Shown: in pieces, positions 21,305-33,300 of the stretch
Layout of the letters: each line of letters starts with the position of its first letter
How positions within the stretch are numbered: position 1 is the stretch's first letter
NCBI GenBank assembly: GCA_008694505.1
Contig: VZDJ01000063.1
Coordinates: forward strand, 327,563 to 391,562
Length of the DNA: 64,000 nucleotides
Reading direction: 5' to 3'
Source: Cyanoderma ruficeps
Lineage: Eukaryota > Chordata > Aves > Passeriformes > Timaliidae
Translations under genes and position numbers: made by a program
Notes under the pieces: generated by a model
What the model was told of the DNA's origin: nothing
The model's database searches: none
Seen by the model: only the letters and a program-made list of their open reading frames with translations

Positions 21305-24300
21305 GTAAAAGGGCACGGAGAGCACGGCGGGGCCGGGGCCGTGGGCTCGGGCAGGAAAACGGGCTGGCTCTGATCGCCCTGACCTTTCCTCGCTCCTTTC
21401 CCTCCTGTTTTTTTCTGCCGCCGGGGCGCCTGGTGAAGCGCCCGCGTTCCTGCCGGGGGATGGATGCTGCCCTGATCTGTTTAGGGGGCTGCCAAGCCGT
21501 GCCCACAGTGTGCGAGCAGCGCTGCCGCTGCCAGCCCCAGCCGGGGTCAGGGAGCAGCGCAGAGGGCCCCCGGGTGCCTGGAAAATGAGCATTTAGTGCC
21601 TGAGCCGTGCCTCCTGTCATCGGGATAAAGCCGGGAGGAGGGAGAAGGGATAAACCCGCGGAGGGATGCGGCAGGGGCGGAGGGAGGTGTGTGAGAGGGA
21701 GATGGGACACGGGCTGAAAGCAGAAAAGTTCACGGCAAAGAGGGAAAAGGAGGGAGAAATGAATGAGGGAGCTCTGAGGGAGGCTGGGTTGAGTCAGGAA
21801 TGAATGAACAGCGATACTCGGCAACTCCTTCCAGGGGTCCGATCGGAGGCGCAGCTCAGGCGCTCTCACATCCCCTCCGAGCAGCCCTGCAGGAGCTGGG
21901 AGCCGGAGCAATCCCTGCCCCAGCCCCCGGAGCAATCCGTGCCCCATCCCCCGGAGCAATCCCTGCCCCAGCCCCCGGAGCAATCCCTGCCCCATCCCCC
22001 GGAGCAATCCGTGCCCCATCCCCCGGAGCAATCCCTGCCCCATCCCCCGGAGCAATCCCTGCCCCAGCCCCCGGAGCTGTGCTGAGCCCCGGCTCGCCCT
22101 GCCCTCCATGAGCCGCCTCGGCTCCTGCCCAGGGGCAGCGCCACATCCCGGGAACACGGAGCTGGCATTGGAGCACTGGGGGCTCCAGACCCGACAGCCC
22201 GTCCTGGCTGAGGCAGGCAGCGGCATTTTGGGATGCAGCAGCCACGTGCCCCGTTAGTGACTTTTGTCCTGGGCTTTGTGCAGCACAAAACGCTCCGCCG
22301 GTGCCGGAGGAGGAGGATGCGTCCATCAGCCTGTGCCGGGCTCATTCCCTGGGAGAGCCCTGGGGGAGTCCCGCTCTCAGGGCACACGTGGGGGCTGTGC
22401 CCGGGGCTGGCAGCCCCTCCACAAGCCCAGCCCGCCCGTGGGCTCACAGACAGCCCCGCAGGGCAAGAGCAGCAATGCCACCGCCTCACCCAGTGCCAAC
22501 GGTGTGACAGAGGTGGCCAAAGCCTTCGCTCCAGGGCCGTGTCCCGACCTCTCCAGGGCTCTGGGATGCCTCTGTGGTCGGCCTGAGCGGGCTGGGGAGC
22601 CCTGGCCACGAGGAGAGGCGGCCAAGGAGGGAGGCTGATGGTCTGGGCTCGGGCTGTGGGCCTGACAGGCCGGAGCACCTGCTCTGGGTGTGCTCGTGTT
22701 GGTATCTCTTGGGGACGCGTCCTCCGCAGGCTCCAACCCACCTCTCCACCCCTCCACCAGCCTTGTGGGCGACTCTTTCCTCACCGGGAGATTCCCCAGA
22801 TCGATACTGTGCCTCTGTCAGAGCCGCTGCCATGGCCCCCAGGCTGGATTTGGGGCTGTGTGTGTGTGGTGCTCCCACTCCCCCAAATCATCCCCCCATG
22901 CTGTCACAAGGGCCGGAGCTTTGCGGAGACTTTTTGCAGGGAAAGGAGCCCAGTGCAGGTGGGGTTTTTCACCCCTGTACAAAAGCAGCTCAGTTTTGGG
23001 GTCCCTGAGCAGCTTGGAGGCCCCTCTGTAACAAGCTCCTTGCAGAGCTGTGCTCGGCTTTAACCCCAATTTTTATCCTGGAGGTCTTTTCCAACTTAGA
23101 TGGTTTTAGGAAAAGACACCTAAGGGGGGCTGCCCAGGCTCCACACAGCCTCCTCTCTGCTGAGACACTGCCCTGGCGGCTGCCACCGCCCCCTCCCCGG
23201 GCATTTTGGATATTTCAGCTCCCTGCAGCCTCCCGAGGGGCTCGGGCACCTCAAGCCCAGAAAACTGGCGGTGATGCTCGCAGCCAAGCCGAGCTCCCGC
23301 CTCCCCCACGATCGGATTCCACTTCTAAAGCCATCAGGGCTGGCTCAGCCTTTCGCCCATGCCCCAACAGCTACGGGGGAACTTGGGAAAGGCTCGATTT
23401 GCTGACACCGTTTGTTTCGGCAAAAATAGAGATGCAGATACATCCCCGGAGAGGTGTCTGCGCCTCGGTCTGGCTGAACCGCCCAGCCCGCCCCTACCCC
23501 CAGCTCGCTTTGGGAGCTGGGGCAGAGCAGCACATTTTTAATATGGCCCAGGCCACAGTGGCGGCTCCTAATAGGGCTGTGGTTAAGAGTTAGGCCGTCC
23601 TAAGCCGGGTTATTTTTCCCAGAGAGGTTTTGGGGTTGGGTTTTTTTGGGTTTTTTTTTCTCCAAGCCTGATTATCCTGTGTGTATTGCTAAGCTGGCAG
23701 AGCTGTGTGGAAGGAGCTGGACTCACAGCCTGCCCTGTCTGAGGGTGGTTTTTAGGATGGAGCAGGGGTCAAAGCTGGGTTTGTAGAGGAAGGGTCTTGA
23801 GTGTCCATAAAAAGGTGTTGGCTACAATTAGATTGGAAAGCAATTGCTCTGTGTGTCTGCTCCTCGTTCCCAAGGACCCCTTGGAGGGTGCTGGTGCTGC
23901 TCTGTTCTCCACAGGGATCCAAAACCTGTCCTAAACCTTAAACCTCTCAGATCAGCAGGCAGTTTTCCCTTTTCTTCCAGCTTATTTTTCCTTTTTTGTT
24001 TCCCCCTTACGAGATATTCGAACTATAACAACTTGTGCACATTTACAAGGGAGATTCGAATCTCACTGAAAATAACATTCCTGTGCATGGGAATCCCAGG
24101 GCATCTCCTTATCTCCCAGCTGCAGGAGGAGGGGATTTACCTGGTGGATAAGGTGTCATATGCAATCAAGGTGCAGCAGCAACTCCTCTTTCCCTCCCCA
24201 CCCACCCCAGTTTTTAGTGGCAGAGGGGTGTGGGGGTCACTCCTGCAGGAGGGACAGAGCTTTTCCTGCTCTGCTTCTGTGCCTGTCCTTCCTCAGCTCT

Positions 24301-27300
24301 GTCTGAACTGTTCCAGCTCTCACTCTCTTAGGAATTGGATATTTTCTTCCCCTAATTTTATTGGTTTTTTACAAGTTTTCAAGCTTTCTCACCAAACCAA
24401 GCACCAAACTTCTGCAGGCTTTTAGATTTTTTTTCCCTTCTTCTATTTTATGAGAACTTGCTTGCTTTTTTTTTTTTTTAATATTTTTTTGGCAGCCAGC
24501 AAAACTTTGTGCTTTGTAGATTGCCTAAGTTAGGGTCCCTTGGCAGTGGTACAAGACAAGAAGATGTTTATAGCTGATGGTAATTACTCTTCCTGCAGTA
24601 GAAGTGCTTAGAAGCCCCACTAAACGTTCATGTCTTAATTGCAGAGGGTTTATTTGAAGGAGGAAAAAAAAATTTAAAAAATCCCACAACTCTTTTCTCC
24701 CTCCTTTCCCCCCCTCCCCTCTTTAATATAATTTAAGGAAAGGAAGTTTCTGAAGTATGTGAAAGTTTCTGTGCTCTGGTATAAAATCCTGATTTATTTA
24801 TTTTTTTTTCTACCTTTACTCATTTGCTGGAGAAAGTTTCAGACTTTCAACTCGATCAAAGCCATGAAATCTTGGCCAAAAAAGCAGATTATCTGCCGTT
24901 TGCACACGGAGGGGAAACTTTGAATGTGGGGAAAAGGAAAACCTGCAGATGCACAAAGCCCTGCCTGTTTTGGTGCGAGGATAAAAAAAAAATCCAACGG
25001 GGCTGCTGTCATCCGTTTGGGAATAACAAAAGGTGGATAAGGGGAAGAGGAAAAAGGGTTTGCATGATGCTTTTAGGTGGCTTCCACCTGCCTTCCCTAC
25101 CCCGGCAAAAACCACAGCAAACACTGGCCCGGCTTCGCCGCTGTTGTTATTCCCCGATGCAAATGGGGAGAGTCTGTGGCCGGGATTGGCTGCAGGAAAC
25201 ACATGCAAATCACTCCAATAATAAAAAAATTATCTCATTTTTTTTTTAACCTTTTTCTTTGCCCCTCCGTCCCCAGCTAGTCTGGAAACGGTTAAAATTC
25301 CCGTGGCAAGGGTGGGAAAGCTGAGGGGGCGTCCATCTGAATTTGAATGGAATCCCCCTTTCTCCCACCTCGGCGGCCTTGCCTCTTTCAGGGAGGGCAT
25401 GAGCAGCCCGGTGTGAAGTTGACCATTCCCACCTTTTTTTGCAGCTGTCCCCGAAGGAGAAAGTGGCCCCGGGTGTGGTGGCAGTCATCACTTCAAGGGT
25501 AAATGACACATTTCTTGGCGTGGGTGAGGATGGGGAGAGGACATGCCGGGGCCGGAGGGGCTGGGGACAACATTGTGGGGCAAGGCAGACCTTGGGGGTG
25601 ATTTTGAGGGTTGTGAACACCTGCAGGCGACAGAAAAGAGGACAAATAAAGTGCAGGCGGAGGCAGTGGGGAAACCAAGTTGAGTTTGAGCCACCTTGAA
25701 GGACAGGGAAAGGATTTGGGAGGACGCTGGAGGGATCCCCACCTCTGCAGGTGTGGGAGGGCGGTGTCACAGCCAGACCATCACAGCAGGTTGGGGAAGC
25801 CTGACCAGGCCTGGGGAGCTCCCAGTGCTGAATCCACCCTTTATCCCGTGGGTGAGGAGGGAAGGGAAGGGTGAAAACCCCACAGCAAAGTGAGGAGGGG
25901 GGACAGGAGTGAAGGGGGGGCTGCAAAGAGCAACAGGAGGGAAAGTGCATCCTCAGAGCTGATGAATATTCTAGCGCCTGGATGTTGAGGAATCAGAAAT
26001 TTGAAAGTCTGATGGTTTATTATAATTACACACATTCATTTGTGCTGTTTAGTGGGAGCCACATGTGCCTGTTGCCTGGGACTGTGACCTGTTATTAAAA
26101 TCAGTTGTGCCTCCTTTTTTGCAGAGATCAAGATGAGCGGGGATGCTGCAGATTCCACAGACACCCGGCACGAACCTGACCAGGTGGAGCCAGGTAAGGA
26201 GGGTCTGCGGCGCCAGGGGCAGGAGAGGGAGGGCAAAGAAAAGAAAAAATTACAAAAAGAAAAAAAAAAAAAAAGGAGAATTTGGGTGCTGGAAGTTTCT
26301 CCCCGTGCTTTTTTTCTCGGCTCCTGTTGCTGCTGTTGCAGCCTGGGAGTTGATCAGGAATGTGCTCCGGGCTAGGATTGCGTTGGTATCTTGATCAGCG
26401 ATGCAAGATCCCTCCTGTGGGACAGCAGCGAATCCCTGAGCGCCTCCCTGATGTCCTCAGTGGGTTTGACATGGAAATTCGCTCACGCCTCTGCCACAGC
26501 GATAATGGCTTTGGGAACAGTCCCGGTGCTCTCAGCTCGGCTTGTGCCAGGAGCTTTTCCTTAGGGAAAACAGCCTTTTTTGGGCTCTGTGTGTGTGTGT
26601 GGAAAAATGGGAGGGACTTTGGGAATAATCAAATCCAGTTCGGGAGCTCCAGCAGAGAGGGATGGAGAGGCGGGATTGGGTTTCTCAGCTCCCACCTGAC
26701 CCTGCACGGAGCTTTTCCTTGGATCATTCCTTGGATCTGGAAAGGCACAGGGTGATCCTCTGAGGATGCAGTGATGGGGTGAGCACTGATTCCTGCCAGG
26801 AGATCCTTTAACGGTGACAGGGAATGGCAGGGATGGTGTGAGCACCGATTCCTGCCAGGAGATCCTTTGAAGATGACAGGGATGATGTGAGCACTGATTC
26901 CTGCCAGCTTTGTCCCCCACGAGGTGTAACAGGCACCCGAAAAATCAGGTTTGTGTTTTCCAGGCTGCCTGAAGTGAGATTTGAATAGAAGGCCCGAGCC
27001 CTGTAATTTCCCAAAGGGTCACATCCCTTTTTAGGCAAATGAGCAGCAATAAGAAATCATTTTAGCACCCACTAGGTACAGCAAATCAAGATTATTAAAA
27101 GCTGAGCTATAGGCTTAGAAATCAAACAAAAACCAGTGGAGAAAATGTAGAAGAATCAAAAATTCTCTGTGTAATGAAGAGCTCCAAGCTTGGGCCAAGG
27201 GGATGTGTAAGAGCAGCTGAAAACTTGGCATGGAATGGTTTTCCTCTTAAAAATTTGAGATAACTTTGAGATTTTGGGTAGCAAGAGAACTCCAGGTTTT

Positions 27301-30300
27301 AAAGAAACTAACCCCACTAACCCTTGATTTAGAAATCCCCTGTGCACTTGGCTGTTAAACTGAGTTCTTTGACATAATCTCAAATAGAGATAAAATCTGG
27401 TTCTCTTCACATCCCTGAACTCTGATTGACTTTGGCCAGCTCAGCTCCTGCTCGGGGCTCTCAAATCACCCCAAGTTGGGGTTTGGGATAAACCAGCAAC
27501 AAGCACATCCCCAACTCCCGGAGCTCCTCCAAAAAAACCCCAAACCCTGGGAGCTGTTACAAGGCGTTCAACTGGGACCTGGAACCCCCTGAAATATTTG
27601 GCGCTCATTGCCGGGTGGCAGGATTAATCAAGGTTCAATAAAATGGGGGTTTAATTCTGGTATTGGCTGTCATTAAATGCAGTGGGAGGCTCTGGCTGCT
27701 GGCGGAGTCAGGAGTGTTAAAGCAGGAGCTGGCAGCACATTTGGTTGGATAAAATACGGGGGATTATTTTTTCTTTTTTCGGCTTAAGCACCCCAGACAG
27801 CCATTAGCGTGAGCTGCAGCGCCTCTTTTTAGCGGTAATTGGGAAAAGAAAGCAGAGCAGCGGAGTCGATTTGTTTGAAAATAACAACAACAACAACAAC
27901 AAAAATGTTCACTCTCGGAGCCTTCAAATCAAGCAGGGAAATCAGGACGAGCAGATTGCCTTCATTTGCAGAGAGTGGCACAAAGAACCTGTTTAAATCG
28001 CTTTTTTGTTGTTGTTTTCTGAGGCTGTCCGGTGATTCTTTTTTTTTTTTTGGTCTGTTCGGGCTCTTCTGGCAAAAGAGACACTGCAGAGCTTTTTGGG
28101 GGGGTCCCCAGCAGCAAGCACGGCCCCTCCTGAGGGTGTCACCTTTGGGGACACTTTGTAGGACCCTCCGGGGGTGCCATCACCCCCTCACTCACCTGTC
28201 CAAGGTGCAGCTCCGGGTATCTCACCCAAACCCTCTCGGCGCCTTCCCCGCGTTGTTTCCTCGCTCCTTTCAGCCCTTTTCTGTTTATAAACAACCACGC
28301 TCTCTTTGTGCCCAGCTTCCCGGGAAGTTTTTGTGCTCCTCTGCACGCATTGTTAGAGGAATATTTACTGCAGCTCCCTAATAGCGGCGTGTTTTGGTTA
28401 CCTGCTTCATGTGGGAAAAGGCTTCGTGTGTTTTCTGATGACTCATTAATTGAATTTCCCATTTCCTACCGAATTAGGCCAATCCCAGGAACCTCCTTCT
28501 GCCCCCAAAGGAGAGGTCTCTTACCCAAATTAACAATATTAGGCCTAGAAATCCTCCTAGGCGCAGCTATCCAAAGGTTTTCCCTCACCTAAAGAGGCGG
28601 GCTGAGTCCAAGAACTTGGGGGGAAAAAAAAAAAAAGGAATTAAGCACCAAAATGCTTTTGTAAACCAAGCCCTTGATCTAAAGCTGATGCCTGAAGATC
28701 TGATGGGAAGTGTCAGCAGCAGAAGAATAATTTCATCCTTTCATATCTCCGCCAATTCCAGGCTTAGAAGGGGGGGAGAAAAAAGGGGGTAATTTGGGGC
28801 ATTGCTTTACTTTGAAAGTGTTTGAAATAATTGTGGGGAGTTTTCTTTTTTTGAGAAGATTGTTAAAATCGTTCACCTTTCGTAGGAGGTTTGGAGGGCT
28901 CAGTGCCTTTTTTTTTTTTTTTNNNTTTTTTTTTTTTTTTCATCCAATTTCATAGAAAATGTTTCAGGGCTTTAAAAATATATATATATATATTCTCCAG
29001 AAACTTGTGGGTTTGTGATCCCAAATCTACCGGTTAGAGTGAAATTATGCCATTTTACAAAGTATTATTTAAAAAATATATATCTGTATATATAATTTCT
29101 AAGGGTTCTCACTGCCCAGCCCTGCGCACATTAATCCTTCCTTTACTTCAGCTCTGAATTTTTTTTGATCATGTGTGTGAGGGACAAAAAGCATCACGAG
29201 GGTTGGTTTGCCTTCCCCATCACCCCGGGGATGGGGGCCAGGCTGGTCAGGGATTATCCCTCTGCTTTTAGGGTCCTTTTCCCCTTTCCCTGTGTGATCC
29301 CCAGCCTTGGCACCTTCCCCATCACCCCGGGGATGGGGGCCAGGCTGATCAGGGATTATCCCTCTGTTTTTAGGGTCCTTTTCCCTTTCCTGCGTGATCC
29401 CAAGCCTTGGCACCGGGGCTGGGCTCCCGGGCGAGCCTCCATGGGGGGTAATGAAGAGCCGCGAGTTTTCTGCTTGGCTCAGAGCTCTTTTCATCTTTTT
29501 TAAACTGATGAAAGCCATGCCAGCTGATTTTTTTGATGGGAACTGTGGGGGCTTGGCAGTGCCGAGTGTCGCCCCTGGTCGTGCAGCCCCGGGGGCAGAG
29601 ATCTCCCCCTTCTTGTGGTTTATCTAAGCCCTCGGTATCTGATGCAACAGAACGCTGAGGTGGGACTTGCCCCTGTCTGTCTGTTTGTTTGTGTCAGACA
29701 CTTGTTCCCCGGTTATCTCCTCCATCAAAACAGGTTACACCAAGCCGAGCTACTTCCCTTTGATTTCGTCTGTTGAGGCTATGGGGGGGAAGCCAAAGCT
29801 TTTACAAAAAGGGCGATAGGGAAGCGCTTCAAACACAAGCACGGGGAAGGGAATAGCTGCAGGCAGCGCCGGCATCTTCCCTCCCCACCCTGTAACCCCG
29901 GGAGCCCGGCCCTGCCAGCGGCCCGGGGTGGGCTGTGCTGGGCAGCCCGGCTCTGGGGGGGATGTGGGGGGCCCTGTGGGACCCCAGATGTGCCCCGTGG
30001 GGCAGCCCCGCAGCCCTGTGGGGTGGGCTGGGGGGGTTCCTGGGATGGGGGACTGGCTGTGCCAAGGGAAGTTGAGGTTGGATGTTGGGAAGGAGATTTT
30101 TACAGAAAGGGTGATGAAGTGTTGGAATGATCTACCTGGGGAGGAGGTGGAGGAAACTCCACATCCCTGGGTGTGTTTAAGGAAAGACTGGATGTGGCAC
30201 TCGGTGCCAGGGTTTAGCTGAGGTGTCAGGGATGGTCCTGGAGGTCTCTTCCCACCTGGGGATCCTGTGACTCCGTGTGGCTGAGCCCGGGAGCTGGAGG

Positions 30301-33300
30301 GGATGGCACAGGAGAGCCTGGCTGGGCTCCTGGAGCTCTGGGCTCTTGGTGGCCATGGGAGCTGGGTCATGTCCCCCTCGCAGCCTGGGTAACTGTTCTG
30401 AGTGTTTCAGCATCACAGAATGTCCTGAGCTGGGAGGGACCCACAGGATCATCCAGTGCAGCTCCTGGCCCTGTTTAGACACCCCAAAATCCCTGGGAGC
30501 ATTGTCCAAATGCTCCTGGAGCTCTGGCAGCCTCGGGGCCGTGCCCTGGGCAGTGGCAGCGCCCTCGGGGAAAGAACCTTTCCCTGATCTCCATCCCAAA
30601 CCTCCCCTGACGCAGCTCCAGCCGTTCCCTGGGTCACAGAGAGCAGAAATCAGAGCTGCCCCTCGGACACCGTGAATTCTGCCCTCAGTCTCCCCCGTGG
30701 AGAGCACTAATGCAGGGATATTCTCTCTTTAAAGACCCTTCCTTTTAAACCTCAAGAAAGTCAAGCACTGAGGGGCTGTGAGTGTGTCCTGAGTGTCCCC
30801 TCTGAGGGGGCCCTGCTGTGACACCCATCCCTGTGGGTGCCATTCCTCCCCACCTCCAGCCTGTGGCAAGGTGTGACCCCCGCTTTCCTCTGCTGCTGCC
30901 ACAGGACCCCCCAGCCCAGAGCCAGGGCAGCTCTGAAACTGGACACCAGCACCTCCAGCCCAGCCCAGTCCCCTCCCAGTGCTGCGGCACTTTGCATTCA
31001 ATCCGTGTCGGGGCAGATGGAAAATCCGAGCCTTGGCCTCGGTGTGCCCGTGTGAGTTAAGGTGAGAGCGCCGCTCCCTTCTCACACCTCTCCGTGGGGC
31101 TGAGGCGTCTGCAGGGGCTGCCGTGCCCCGGGATGGGCAGCACAGGGCTCTGACCGCTGGGAATGAGGCTGTTCGGGGCGTTCCCCCGGGGCAGAGTCTC
31201 TTTGGAAGGTGATGGATCGTGTTGGGGTAAAGTTTGGGGGTTCTGGCCTCTGTGTCAGCCCCTGGCTGAGGTGAAAGGATCCAGCAGAGGTAAGGGCTGG
31301 CAGATGGGGCTGGGGGGTGCTCAGCCCGTGCTGGTTCCCAGATGGTTTTTTTATTATTTTTTATTATTATTACCTTTTTTTTTTTTTTTCCCTTTCTGGG
31401 AGCTTTTATTTTTCCTTCTGCTTTTTGTTGTTCCCTCCTCAGCTCGGGCTGCAAGCAGTTGCCAGGCCAAAGTCTTTTGAGGAAACTTGGCCTCTCCTGG
31501 CCCCACGCTGAGCTCAGTCCTGGGCTACGCCTTTGCTCCCCAAGGCTGGCTCTCCCTGGTGAAACTTTCCTCAAAGCCTCCAGGATTTCTCTGCTCTCTT
31601 CCCCCTGCAGCCACGCACAGCCCCAGGACAAGTCCCGGGTAAATGAAAGCTGCAGCAGTTGGGCTGGAAACAGCTGGTTGCTATGGCAACCGGGGCTGCT
31701 GGGGATTTGCATAAGGCTGATGATTTTCATAGCACAGCCACATTTAAGGCAAGCAGGAGAAATTTCCATATTCCCAGCTCCGAGTCAGTTGGGGCGTGGG
31801 GGAGGCCAGGAGGGGGATATTTGAAATTCAAATGAAGGTGATTAGGGTTTGAGGTTGGGTTATTTTTTTTTTTTTTTTACTATTTTTTATTTTTTTTNTT
31901 TTTCTTTTATAAACATCCCATTATGGAAGAGGATAAAAAAGGATGGGGAGGGGAAAAGGGGAACAAAAGGCTGGTTTGACTTGAATTAGAGGGGCAAAGG
32001 AAGAGCTGGTCTGATCTGCCTCTTGCCTCTGGTCTAGCAGAAGAGACTTGCCCTCTCCCAGCACCTGCAGGTGAAATGTTTTCCGTGGGAACAACTGCTG
32101 CCCTCGGGTTTCCTCCTGGAAGGTGCCCAGGTCTCCCACACTCCTGTCCTGCCCTCCTGCCCCACACGAAGGGGCCGCACAGGGACCCGGGGATGGGATT
32201 GCTCTGAGGCTGCTGACAAAGGGAAGGCATTTCTATAACCCAGGGCTCCCCAGCCAAATGAAGCGTTCAGTGAAAGCTTCCCCTGGAGTCTGGAGCCGTC
32301 TGAGTCAGCACAAGATTCACTTTTTGCCTCGGCTTTCCCATGGAGATGCTCCCCACGGTTTGGGGTTTTTGTGTCTTGGGAGCAAAGAGTTCAGATTAAA
32401 ACTGCAGCCCTACCTGGCCGCTCAACCCTCCCTCTCATCCTGTTCACACTTTAAAAAGCACTTTTTAAACGCCTTGGGAGCACCAAGCATCCCAGCGGGG
32501 CATGTGGGAATGCAGGGAATTGCCTGGAGCCTGCTCAGCTGCAGCTCCTGCTCCCCAAAATGCTGGTGGGAGCAGCTGGGTGGTCACTCCGTGGGGAAAA
32601 GGTGACTGAAGGGACCCCCCAGCATTCAGGTGGCCCCGGGGAAGTCGCTGGGGCAGCTGCTGGGAGCGGCAGGGCAGCATGAAGGCCGTGCTTTGGGTTT
32701 TTGCCTGAATTTCCAAAGTCAGTGGGAATGCTGAGGAGTATTTCGTGCTGAATGTCTTGTTTTGCTCATTCCTTCAGTGCAGGGGAGCGTTTGGCTTCCG
32801 TTTACAGCTTGTGGGGCGAGTGCTGGTTATAGTTACAGTAATTGCCACCCTTTTCTCTACCGGCGCTTGGGCAATCTCTTCACACCTTGTTTGAGGTGAG
32901 AGATTTGAAGGAGTGAATTTATCGGAAATGCCCCTTTGAAAGGCACCCCGCACCCGGCCAATCTCCTGTGGCATTGTGCTCCATCAGATGGAGTGCAAAA
33001 ATCTCCAGGAGAGGTGAGATTAATCTTAATTTCAGATACTCCATCCTCCTGGGAGGCTGCGGCCTGACCTGCTCACCCCGGGCAGTCCCTGATGGGAACA
33101 GGGATCTCCAGAGGGTGATTCATCCCTGGGCCATCTGTCTGTGGGGAGGCAGGAATTGCCCTCTGGGAGCTCCTGCTTCCTCTGCATGGCTGCAAAAGGA
33201 GCCCGGAGCAATCGGCTCCTCCAGGTTTGAGCCGCCTGAGCCCAGGCAGCCGAGCCCCCTGCCTGCTGTGTCTGCCTGGCACTGCTCCCCCAGCCCTTCC

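Larger units (their letters stand above)
20830..21580 (+). promoter_or_regulatory. POU2F3: CpG-rich promoter region of POU2F3
   Basis: GC- and CpG-rich sequence surrounds the first coding exon, with no TATA box seen. It includes an inverted octamer pair at 20999-21020. The bases just before the ATG (pyrimidines, then CCGGCAG) could also act as a splice acceptor, so an upstream untranslated exon cannot be excluded. Confidence 0.6.
21305..26124. other. POU2F3 intron 1
   Basis: 4.8 kb. It contains a 24-bp minisatellite (21904-22077), a possible CR1 scrap near 23078-23112, AT-rich sequence around 24430-24800, twin octamers (25157, 25203) and a candidate 54-bp cassette exon (25445-25498). Nothing else is recognisable as coding. 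Confidence 0.6.

Noticed and set aside
20994..22741. Long minus-strand open frames (up to 410 codons) over POU2F3 exon 1 and the 24-bp array
   Set aside because: Explained by the 24-bp period and CpG-rich composition. The conserved exon lies on the opposite strand.
28919..28940. Long T run with three N
   Set aside because: A homopolymer assembly ambiguity, not a biological feature worth interpreting.
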